A stretch of 64,000 bases of DNA from Phlebotomus papatasi. Lineage: Eukaryota; Arthropoda; Insecta; Diptera; Psychodidae. Both the position numbers and the translations under genes were made by a program. The DNA lies in NCBI RefSeq assembly GCF_024763615.1, contig NC_077222.1, positions 106,363,417 through 106,427,416 on the forward strand, in the 5' to 3' direction. This document shows positions 32,117-43,100 of this stretch, one piece after another (the stretch's first letter is position 1; every line of letters begins with the position of its first letter). Below the pieces are notes generated by a model. The model worked only from the letters and a program-made list of their open reading frames with translations. It searched no databases and was not told the origin of the DNA.

Positions 32117-33127
32117 GGTAACTCATTCCCATTTTGACTGACAAAGGTTTCTGGCGTTTCTGGTTTCTCAGGTTTCGTGAAACATTTTAGAGTTTCTCGG
32201 ATTTCGTGAAACTTCACGTACAGTTGAGAAACATTCGGCAATTGCCTGAGAAACACTTCAAGAAAACTACAAGCCGAAAAAATGCTTTACGAAGCCTGAG
32301 AAACCAAGAACCTTTATCACCCCTGGCGGCGTTTTTACGAAGCTGGGACTTTCTAAAATTTATTAAATGGAGCTCAGAGCCTTTGTACATCAACCTTATC
32401 GTACAAAGCAGTAATTAACAAACTCAAACTTCTTCAAGATAATTTTTCTTTTTTATTTATTGTTTCTGCTTCTGTAACGCCTCTAATATCGGATTCATTA
32501 AACTTAAATGTTCCAAAGAATACAGATTTATTACTTAAAATTTTTCGTAGTTCTGGTATTGAATTCATAAAGTAAATGAAGGAATATTTCGACTGCTCAG
32601 AATAAGAAACGAACAACTCGCAGTAGGCAAAGTTTACAAGAGAGCGATTTGAAGAGGAGATTTTACACGTAGAGTATATATGATTGTTCTCATTTAAAAT
32701 CTCTATAACTTTGAAAATAATTGTCTTTCAAGTATAATATTCACAGAGAAAGTAGAGGGTATAAGGAAGTATCCAAAAAGCGAATAAAACGATTTTTGTA
32801 AAAAATCGAGTTGTTCAATTTATATTCTGAGTGGTCGATTTATGCTCCAATGTTCATTTCTTTATTTTCATCATTTTAATGATTTTTTTTTTCAAAGACC
32901 AAAATCAATTTTTTAGAACTAGTTTTTCATTTTTTTTATTTATTTTTTTTTCTAACGCAACGCCTTTTGATTAAATTCGTAATGTGCATTAAACTTCATT
33001 GTATGAATTCTGTTCTTAAAAGAAAACAAAAACAGACAAACAAACTGACAAGAGTTTTTGGTTTCTCGGGTTTCGTAAAACGTTTCTCGGACAATCAACA
33101 AGGGCTTCTCAATATGAGTTACCCCTT
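32117..33127. mobile_element. Foldback-like element with GGGGTAACTCAT ends and tandem arms
   Basis: The left end GGGGTAACTCATTCC is mirrored by AATATGAGTTACCCC at the right. Just inside each end are tandem GTTTCTGG/GTTTCTCGGATTTCGTGAAA words, oriented inversely at the two ends (CGTTTCTCGG near 33080). Long termini built of short tandem repeats are the hallmark of foldback elements. The centre includes another MITE at 32589-32838. The same ends bound the array at 45388-46665. Confidence 0.6.
32589..32838. mobile_element. MITE with TCGACTGCTCAGAATAAG ends (copy 1)
   Basis: The left TCGACTGCTCAGAATAAG, then ACGAACAACTCG, is mirrored by CGAGTTGTTC and ATTCTGAGTGGTCGA at the right. A related, reversed copy of the same length class is at 60727-60969. 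It appears inserted within the foldback-like element. Confidence 0.7.
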
Positions 33128-33189
33128 GGATCTGATCATGTTTTTTTATCGCTTTTTCTTTTGAATGTTTAAAAATTGCGATTCTTGAA

Positions 33190-36066
33190 TGCATTTCCCT
33201 GTTTCATAAAACGTTACCATATATTTGTTGAAGGAAATTTTAACAAATCCAGAATTTTGCAGCTGATTCCGAGTATCTAGAAACATTTACGTATTTCTAG
33301 AAATATTTACTTATTCTCTGGAAATGATTCCGTGTTTTTGGACGTTGTTTTGCATTTTTAGAAACATTTCCGTATAATATTGGAGGTTATTCTGAGATTC
33401 TAAAATGGTTTCTCCGTTCCTAGAATCGTTTTTGTATTTCTAGAGATGTTTCTAATTACTTGGAGTCATTTTCCTGTTTCTCGAGTGCATTTTGACATTT
33501 CTAGAAATGTTTACATTTTTTTTGGAAACGATTTTGGGTTACCTAAAACGTTTTAGAATTCCAGAAAAAGCTTCGACGCTTTATTGAAGCGATTCCGAGT
33601 TTCTGAAAATGTTATGTGTTTCTCGAAATAATGTTTCTTTATTTTTAAAAACAATTTTGTGATTTTTGAACGTGTTTCTGCATTTTTAAAAAGATTTCTT
33701 GAAGTTTTTGAAGATGATTCTGAGGTTCCAGAAACATATCTGTGTTTCTAGAGGCGTTTCCGAAGGTCTAGAAATGTTTCTGTGTTTTTGCCATTTGGTT
33801 TCATATTGCTAGATATGTTTTCTAATTTTTTGGAGTAATTTTTCTGTTTCTGGAATGCGCTTTCATATTTTTTAAAAAGGTTTACATTTTTTTGAAAGGG
33901 ATTTTGGGTTTCCAAAAATGTTTTAGAATTCCAGAAAAAGTTTCGACAATTTAGAGGCGATTTTGAGTTTCTGGAAATGTTCCTTTATTTTTAAAAACAA
34001 TTTTGTGATTTTTGAACATGTTTCTGCATTTTTTGAAGTTTTTGGAGATGATTCTGAGGTTCCAGAAACATATCTGTGTTTCTAGAGACGTTTCTGAGGG
34101 TCTATAAATGTTTCTGTGTTTTTGCTATTTGGTTTCGACTTGCTAAATATGTTCCCTAACTTCTTGTATTCATTTTCCTATTTCTTAAATGCGCTTTCAT
34201 ATTTTCAAATATGTTCACATTTTTTGGTAATGATTTTGAGTTTCCAAAAACGTTTTACAGTCTCTAGAAATGTTTTTGTATCTATCATATTGCTTTGAGG
34301 CGTTTCTTTGTCCAATTTTTTTTTATTTATTGAAATTGAGATTAAATTGAAAAAAATTGATGTTTCAGAAAGGTTTCGACATTTTTTTATTGTCGATTTG
34401 GTGTTTCTGGAACCTTTTCGGTGTTTCTCGAAATGTTCCCTTATTTTTAAAATTAATTTCGTGATATCTGAATATGTTTTTGCATTATTAAAAACATTTT
34501 CGAATTTTTTGAGTATTATTTTGAGGTTCTAGAAACGTATCAGTGTTTCTAGGGACAACTCGGAAAGTCTGGAAATGTTTCTCCGTTTCTGCCATCTAGT
34601 TTCGTATTTCTAAATGTGTTTCCTAATATCTTGGATTCGTTTTTCTGTTTCTCAAATGCGTTTTGGAATCTCTAGAATGTTTTTTATATCTTTCATATTG
34701 CTCGGAGGCGTTTCTGCGTCCCATGAATGCATTTTCGATTTTTTATGGCGATTTCGAGTTTGTGGAAATGTTTCTGCGTTTCTCGAGATGTTCCCCTATT
34801 TTTTAAAAGACGATTTCGTGATTTATTAACATGTTTTTTGCACTTTTAAAAACATTTCCAAAATTTTGGAGATGATTCTGAGGTTCTAAAAACGTATCAG
34901 TGCTTGCAGGCGTTTTCTTGCCCCTTAAAAAAATTAGAAACGTTTCGGAGGCAATTTCGAGTTTGTCGAAATCTTTCTGTGTTTCTCGAAATGTTCTCTT
35001 ATCTTTTTTAGCGATTTCGTGATTTTTAATATGTTTTTGCATTTTTAAAAACATACCTGTGTTTCTTAACACGTTTTCGGGTCTCTGGAACTGTTATTCT
35101 AATTTTTGAAAGTGGTTTAATGTTCTTTGGATATATTTTGGAATTTTTAAAAGCGTTTTTACGTTTTTTTGTTTCGAAGACGATTTGTTTTTTTTTTTTC
35201 TATCCAGAAACATATTTGTGTTTCTAGGAATGTTTTCCTGTTTCTTGAACACATTTTAGCATTAAAAAAATGTTTCTTATTATTCTGCGTCCCTAAAAAC
35301 GTTTCTGCATTTCTAAAATGGTTTTTGTGTTTACTGGAGGTTTTTCTGTATACTTTCAATTTTTTGAAAACGCTTCTATATTTTTTGTAGATGATTTCAA
35401 GTTTTTACGAAACCTTGGCCGTTTCAGTGTATTTACTAGAAACGTATTCGAGGCTCTAGAAATGTTTACTTGTTCTTTAAAGGCGATTTTATTTTTGTTG
35501 GATAGATTTTCGAATTTCTAAAAGCGTTTTGATATCTTCTAAAAACGATTTTGCATTTCTAAAATCGTTTTCGTGTTTCTGGAAACGTTAACGCGTTGCT
35601 AGAAATGTTTCTGTATTTATTGCAATTTTTCCGTATCTCTTGAATAGACTTTCAATTTTTTAAAAACGGTGCTTTTTCTTTTTGTAGATGATTTCGTGTT
35701 TTTACGAAACCTTGGCCGTTTCAGTGTATTTACTAGAAACGTTCTCGAGACTCTAGAAATGTTTACTTGTTCTTTAAAGGCGATTTTATTTTTGTTGGAT
35801 AGATTTTCGAATTTCTAAAAGCGTTTTGATATCTTCTAAAAACGATTTTGCATTCCTAGAATCGTTTTTTCGTGTTTCCAGAAATATTTCCTTAATTTTT
35901 GGAGGCTTTCCCTGTTCTTTGGATGCGTTTTCGCTTCTGTATTTCTTGAACAAATTTTTGGGTTTCTAAAAACGTTTATTGGAATACCCTTTTTTGTGTT
36001 TCTGAAAACGTTTCAATGTTTCTAGAAATATTTCTTTGTGATTTGTGTTTCTCCAATGAACTACCC
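33190..36066. repeat. 2.9-kb minisatellite, unit about 30 bp (GTTTCTAGAAATGTTTC)
   Basis: Around ninety divergent copies of a unit such as GTTTCTAGAAATGTTTCTG plus a T-rich tail fill this block. Some segments are duplicated at higher order: CGAAACCTTGGCCGTTTCAG recurs near 35409 and 35706 with long matching flanks. The right boundary, AATGAACTACCCC (36056-36066), resembles the ATGAGTTACCCC end of the foldback-like element to its left. The block separates the convergent RFK and TAF7 genes. Confidence 0.82.
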
Positions 36067-36241
36067 CTTAAAAAATTATTTTTTGTTGCATAGGTTGCAT
36101 TTCTTCCTGATTTTGTTTTACAACGCCTCCAGCGGCAATTCCATCAAGCTTAGACGTTCTGAAGAGCTCGGAAAAAAGACAAGAAATTTTTTTTAATCAC
36201 CAAAATCTTTATTGAGGAAATTTGTAAAGTTCAGAAGGATT

Positions 36242-37498
36242 TCAAGGCAGACCAATCCCCTCCAGTTCCTGCAATTCCATCTCCTTGCTGCTGATCTGCC
36301 TGACCACGCTGTCCAGGGTGTCTTGCATCCTCTGACGGAGTGTCTGATTCTCAATCGAAGAAATCTCCTGCTCCTTCTGCATCCGCTGGAGACGAAGTTC
36401 ATCCAGTTGCTGACGAAGTTCACTGATCCGGGCGTGGCTGTTTTCGCGGTAGTCTCCTTCGTTGTCGGAATCGTGGGGATCACCGTAGAAGTCCCGACGC
36501 TGGCCAGGTGCTCTTGAGGGGCCAGCTTGATCCAGCATTCCATTCCCGGAACCTTTCCGAGGGCTGTGGAATTCACCTCGACTGAGATCCTCCAGGTGCA
36601 TGGAATTGGAGTCTGAGAGTCTACTGTCATCGGCTGAGAGGCGACTGGTTTCATCCAAGTCCAGGACATTGATGTTATTGTCCTCGTCGTCAGAGGATGA
36701 CACTTCCCCGCCGAAGATGTCATGTTCTCCAACATCCAAACTCTGAGATCCACTGATGCCTTCAGCGTCTCTCCCAGGCTTCTGTCCAGCCTTGGTTTTG
36801 TTCTCCCTGGAACTTCCTGGCTTGCTCCCGGATGCCTTGTCACCGGGCTTTCGTTCTTCCTCTTCGTCAATGATTTCCCATTTGACACTCACAGCTTCAT
36901 TGTCAACCCTGAGGAGTCTCTTGACTTCCTTCTCAATCTCCGGAGCCTCCACGTACTTCTTCTTCAGCGTCTTCCGGAACCGTCGCTTCCGGATGTTCTT
37001 GCATGGTGGAGTAACTCCATGAGGCCAGAGGAACTTCTTGTCCACCTTGTTTGGATCCTTCTTCTTGTTCTTATTCGGGGATTCCTCTTCGACGGGAGTC
37101 GGAAGTTCAGGCTCAAATTTGCATATCATCATCTGGCAGATGTCAGCCGTCTTGTAGAAACTCTTGTTGTCGATGGTCTTGAGGGATTCAATGATTGTGG
37201 GCAAATCCACAACTTTAGCGTACATGTACCAATTGTCGAAGCAGACCTCGCCGTAGCGGATGTCATTCTCCAGCCGGATGTTCAGGCGATCCTTGAGATT
37301 GTTGGCTCCTGACTGTATGGCTTCCCGGAGGGCCTTAGCAGGCTCCTGGACAAAAAAAAAGAAATCAAGACTTCAAGGGATTTTGAGGTTAGATTAAAAG
37401 GCAGGACTTACTTCTGGCACTCTCAGAATTAGCTGCGTCTCCAGCTCATGCCCATCATCCCTCCGGGAATCTGCGGGATGCTTTGTTTTCTCTGGCAT
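36242..37498 (-). CDS. TAF7: TAF7, TFIID subunit (TAFII55 family)
   Basis: Exon 1 (37498-37412) encodes MPEKTKHPADSRRDDGHELE and the conserved TQLILRVPE. A 66-bp intron (GTAAGT...TTGTCCAG) joins it to exon 2 (37345-36242), giving 396 residues. The TAFII55 domain (about residues 20-190) is clear: LKDRLNIRLENDIRYGEV, VVDLPTIIESLKTIDNKSFY, KTADICQMMI, FLWPHGVTPPCKNIRKRRFR and EVKRLLRVDNEAVSVKWEI. An acidic Ser/Asp-rich linker follows, then a C-terminal coiled coil (ARISELRQQLDELRLQRM onwards). TAF7 binds TAF1 within TFIID and restrains its acetyltransferase until initiation. AATAAA on the minus strand at 36213-36208 lies under 30 bp after the stop, so the 3' UTR is extremely short and ends against the minisatellite. 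Human TAF7 is 349 residues; the extra length is in the linker. Confidence 0.95.
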
Positions 37499-38766
37499 GT
37501 CTCGAAGCGATTTTCAATGCAGGAAAACGCAAATTTTCCAGTAAAATCAGCAAACAAAAAAAGAAACACTCCCAAACTTGACAGCTCACGTAAAATAAAC
37601 AGAAGACTGCGTAATATTTTACGCGTCTTGATTACATGTAATTAATTATGAAAATATGACATAGAAAAATACTGAAGACCTATTTATGTATAAATATATA
37701 ACTTTACTCGCTCTGTCTTAAAAGAAAGTCGCACGTTTGAGATAATTTTATATCCCAAGAAAAGTTGTTTTTTTTTTCGTGTAAAATCATTAGGAATAGT
37801 GATCTTTTAACACTTTCGTCTCCTTTGGGGCTCTGGAAAAAGAATTTTTTAGACTACTTAGAATCGATAGAAATCCGATTTTTATGGATAATTGCAAACT
37901 ATAAGGATGTCCAAATCTATGATATTTTTTGCAGGATCCCAATTGACTCCGAGCTAAAATATTTTTTGGTCAAAAATAGTGAAGATATTATGACTTTTTT
38001 TTTATATTTCTAGAACAGAATAAGAAAAAACCTCTCGAGACGATTATTATGATAACGAACAATTACAAATAGTATAAATTTTAATCTTTCTTAAATTTTC
38101 AAAAAATTTGTTCAAACTTTTTGGGTGCGCTCGTCCCCATAAATCTAGACGTCAAATGTAACAGTTTCCACCAATTCCCGCCATTTGCTTTTTGACACCA
38201 ACCTTGTGTGACAAGGGGTGAATAAGTGGATCTCAGAGTGCATCGTGAGCGGCGATCGGCAAAATTGGTCAATCTGGAGCTACAAATTGACAGATCGGCA
38301 TAATTTGGCTATAAATCGACAAATCAGCATATTGCTTAGCAAAAATCGGCAGATTGGTACGATTTTAGCGAAAACTTGGCAGATTTAAATGTCAGTTCGC
38401 TATTATGAAGAATAATAACGTTCGTTTAAACTTATGTGGCTTGGCTCGTTTAAACTGTGTGGTTCGTTTAAATACGTATCGCGGAATTTCTGCGGAAATT
38501 TTGCCGAATCGGCATACCGCATATCGGCACGAAATTGACAGGTCGACATGAGATCGAAAAATCGGCACAATTTTCATAACGAATGACCCGTGAACAGCAC
38601 AGTTATCTACGCCTTATTGTATAATATCCCTTTTAAATCATGTATTCTTCTTCTGGCATTATGCACTTCGGGATTATACACCTAACGGAATTATGCACAT
38701 TAAATTATGCTAATTTGTCTACCATTGGGAGTCAATTTATGAAATCATTTTTGAAATAAATATGTA
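37499..38766. other. Upstream of TAF7, spacer with degenerate AATCGGCA repeats
   Basis: The first part is the presumed TAF7 promoter. From about 38250 to 38580 short degenerate words (AAATCGGCA, ATTGACAGATCGGCAT) recur a dozen times. No gene was seen. Confidence 0.45.
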
Positions 38767-39591
38767 TAGGGAAGACTGGGGCAAAAAGTTACAAAACGGA
38801 TATTTTTTTTACAAGTTACATGAGCTTTCCGCTATACAACTTTATGAAAGTAATTTTCCTCTATTTTGTAAGGAAATACAGTTATCGAGCCGTTTTCGTA
38901 GTATCAGGTATGGGATATTATAACATTTTTATTCGTTTTGTTATGGGCTTCCGCAAATTAAAAAAAATACCTGGATAACATATTTTTATGGGAAATTTAT
39001 TCCTCTGCATCTTTGTAAAACACAGTTTTCTCTATCTGAACGAGCATAACGCTTCTCAAACTATTTTAGAAAAAAAACACACAAAAAACTGCAAATCGTT
39101 TGACCAATACAAACAACAACCGGCAAGACATGGCAATGAGATTTCATTTCGCCGTGAGCCATCAGAAATTGATTCGATCTTTGTTACTTTTTTGTTCCAT
39201 ATCTTTTGTGTTACTTTTTACCGCAAATTTTCGTTTTTAATAAAAAAAAAAGATTTATTGAGAAAAGAATCTTTGTAAAATTTTAAAAGAGATATCTGTT
39301 CCGTATTCAAAGAATCCAAATCATTTAGAAAATAATTCCCAGTGCATAAATTTTGAAGAATAAGTAAGTAATAATTGATATATTCTTCAAGGAAAATATT
39401 TCAAAAATAGGTTTAAAAATTTCGATATATTTTATTTTTTAAATTCCTTGTTCGAATTCTAAGAAACACACAACATCGAAGAAGGTCTTTGGAGGCTATT
39501 TTATGGAAAAAATTTAAGCCGCTATCTTTTTTATCTTGGAAGATATTGAATTTTGAAATTTTCGATTTGTGACTTGCCCCAGTCTCCCCTA
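38767..39591. mobile_element. TA-flanked element, TAGGGAAGACTGGGGC termini
   Basis: TAGGGAAGACTGGGGCAAAA at the left is mirrored by GACTTGCCCCAGTCTCCCCTA at the right. The interior (about 825 bp) has only a 96-codon frame with no recognisable domain. It is probably a non-autonomous mariner-superfamily element. Confidence 0.65.
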
Positions 39592-40148
39592 TTATGTTGC
39601 GATGCGTGAAATTTAAAAACATTGCTTCATTTTCAGAATAAAACTTTAATTTTTTTTATAAAGATAAAATTTTTAAATATTCTAACCATTTCTTAAAGAA
39701 CTCTGGCCAAAAAGTACTGTTTGCTAATGCATTTCTTTTAAATAGAGTTGATTTTTTTTTGTTTTGACTACTGTTACTACGCGCGAAATTCGTTCTACGT
39801 CGGATTTATTCAAAAGAAAACCCCTGTGGGTATGCAAATTTTCTCGATGAAGTGTATTTTCATGAGACCTCTGAGTCTATGTTTCAGAGGTCTCAAAGAA
39901 CTCCGAGTACTCCAGCGACTCCGTTTTTTTTTTAGATTCAAATTGTGTATCTTAAGTATAATACGCGTAATTTAATGTGCATTTTGCGTATTTTACACGT
40001 GTCACAATTGCAACGGACGGTTTTTTTCGTGACAGGTGAAAAAATCGCCAAAATCCAAGTTCCAACACGACAAGAACTTCCGCAGTTTCCAGCTACTTTC
40101 GCCGCTCCTTGGGGCTTTTTGGATGTTTGACTGATCAAGTGAAGTGAC

Positions 40149-43100
40149 ATGAAGTCCCTGTCCAGCATAGAACCAGTGATTTTTCTGGTATTAGTGCATG
40201 TTGCACTGAGTCAGAGAGTAGCTCCCGGAGTCCCACCAGGTCAATACGTAAGTAGCCCAAGGATTTAGCCGGTAGACTACTTTACTAATGGACTTGGCGA
40301 TACTTTGCAGCAACCCCCGCCACAGCAGGTGCCACAGTATCAACAGCAAGTGCCTAATCAGCCGCAGTACCAGCAGCAGCAACATGCTCCACCACCGCCG
40401 CAACAGCATCAGCAGCCTCCGCCACAGCAACATCATCAGCAGGTCCCTCAGCAGCAGCAGCAACAGCATCATCAGCAAGTTCCTCAGCAACAACAACATC
40501 CGCCCCATGGGCACCATGGTCAGCCTCCGCAGGTCCTCAATCCCGGCAATATCCAAGAAGAGAGAGAGTGAGTAGCATTTGATTGGTTTCTCTTTTAGCT
40601 GCCCTTTTTTCTACGCACTTTTTTACATGCCTTTTTTGAAGCGTAATTTATATCAATTTTTGTTTTTTTTTTAATTTTTTATTTAAAAAAAATTGAAAAA
40701 ATAAGAAATTGAAGAACATGCGGGATTAATTGTCCGGACTTATTTATTTGGCTTGATGGCGGAATTCCCAAACATTTTTTTTTGTTGCAAAAGATAAGAT
40801 AAAGAGCTTTCGTGTTTGATGAATTGGTGCAATGTATTTGGTACTTAAAAATTAAAACTAAAATTACCAAAAAAAAGGAAAATTACGTGAAATTCTTGTA
40901 AATTCAAAAATTATAAATTTAAAATCTTAATCGATTGAAAACTTAAAATTTTCTTACGACTTTTTTTTCGTATGAGAACGACAACCTCATTTTGATATTT
41001 ATTTTTTTTCTTATATTATCAAAATATTTTTTATGAATATTTCAATAAAAAATAGATTTTTCTTTAAAATATTCTACTATTTATTTGTTTTTGATTATTT
41101 TTATGTAATAAAAAACATGTAAAATTTATTTTTTGCAATTGAGAATGTTTCTCATATTACAAAATCTGAATGAAAATTTTACAAAGTTCATTAATTTATT
41201 TAAATAGTTTTTTTTAATTCTTAAGTAAAACAAAAAAATTCGTTCACTCTCGCAAAAATTAGATCAGAAAAAATTTCAAATAGCTCAACAAAAAGAAAAA
41301 TGGAGCATAAAATATTCACTGTTAGCCGAGACACATACCATAAAATCTAAATGATCGATCTGTCGTGAGTAATCTTTATTTTTTGTTTTAGTTCCTTTTT
41401 AAACGAAACAGAAGTTTCATATAAGTAATGAAATACTAGTGAATCTGATGAGGAAAACTCCCAAGTCATTTTTTTTGAGAATTTTTTTTGGGTTCGTGTC
41501 TGAGTTATTTTTCTATTACGAAACGAAAGTCTTTCAGAAAGAAATGATAAAAGTTCCATATTTGAATTTGTGAGCAAGAAAATTACTTATGCCAGTGCGG
41601 TCTACTCTTAAGTCATGGAAGGCAGAATAGCTTTTAAACAGAAATTGTATAATTTTTTTCAATTTTCTCTACCTCTTTCTTTTTATACATTCTCTTACCT
41701 AAGACACACGCCATGGAAACCTGTTGACTGCATTGTCAAGAGTTACTTAATTTCCAACTAAATCTACAATCACTTTATTTTAAAAAAGAAAATGCTATTT
41801 GATTTGAAAAGCAAAAACTGGATACGCCGCAGTAATAATCTCACAGATTTTTTGTCATTTATCTGCATTCTGGTGTGTGTCTTGGATTACTATTTTTTGT
41901 GGTAATACTTTATTATGATATAGTGGAAATTTTCGACTGAAAACAGGAAGAAAAATTACAATTCAATTGCAATTGGAAAGTCGCAATGAAATTTAGAAGA
42001 ATACGACACTATAATTTCCATGATGAGCTAAGACATACACCAGGAAAACCTGTTGACTGCCCTGTCAAGAGTTACTTAATTTCAATCTGAATGAATTTAC
42101 CGCAGTGATAACCTTAGCTCTTTTGTCATTTATCCATTATTTAATGTGTGTGTATCGAATTACTATTTTTGTGGTACTATTTCATTAGAATACAGATCAA
42201 ATTTTCTACTGAAAACAAGAAGAAAAATTACTATTGAAAGTTGAGAAAATTGCAATGAGAATAAGAAAAAATCTCTGTAATTTTTCATGAAGACCTAAGA
42301 CACACCTTGGAAACCTGTTGACTCCAGTGCCAAGGGTTGCTTATTTCAAATTTGATCTACAAATGTTTTAATTGAAAGACGAAAATGCTCTTATATTTGA
42401 GTAGCAGATGATGAATTTACCGCAGTAATAATTTATTATTATTACTGCTTTTTTATGATTTATCGAGTATATGGTGTGTGTCCTGGATCACTACTTTTTT
42501 GTTGTATTACTTAATTTTCATCTACCTCAAATTTTCGACTGAAAACAGGAAGAAAAATTACCACTGAAATTGTGAAAATTTCAACGAGAATTATGAGAAA
42601 AGTGCTTTCTATAATTAGCTAAGACACACAGCATAGAAACCTTGTAACTACACTTCCCAGAGTGACTCAATTTCCAGCTGGATCTATAAACGTTCTAATG
42701 TCAAGAAGAAAATGCTATTTGATTTGAATAGCATGAAATGAAGTCTCCGTGGTGGTAATGTTAGAATATTTGTCATTTATCAACTATCTAGTGTGTATCT
42801 TAGATAGCTATTTTTCTGGAACTACTCCTTGTATTTGAAATTTTCAGCCGAAAATAGGGAAAATAGAAAAAGAACTTACCATTGAAAATTGTAAGAACTG
42901 TACAGAAAATTAGTTAGAAGAAAAATACCCTAAGATTTTCGTGATCACAAAGCAACCCAAGACTCTTACAGTGAAAACTTGTTAACGACACTCTCAAGAG
43001 TGACTTAATATCCAGGTGAATCTATAAACGTTCTAATTTTAAGGAGAAAATGCTATTTGATTTGAAAAGCAAAAACTGATTACCCTGCAGTAATAATCAA

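Noticed and set aside
36193..36888. 231-codon minus-strand frame overlapping TAF7
   Set aside because: It is a shadow of TAF7 exon 2 in another frame; only the TAF7 frame has the conserved domain.
40191..40556. Leu/Met-rich minus-strand frame that looks like a membrane protein
   Set aside because: It is antisense of the CAG-rich MCFD2 exon 2, which reads as CTG (Leu) repeats on the other strand.
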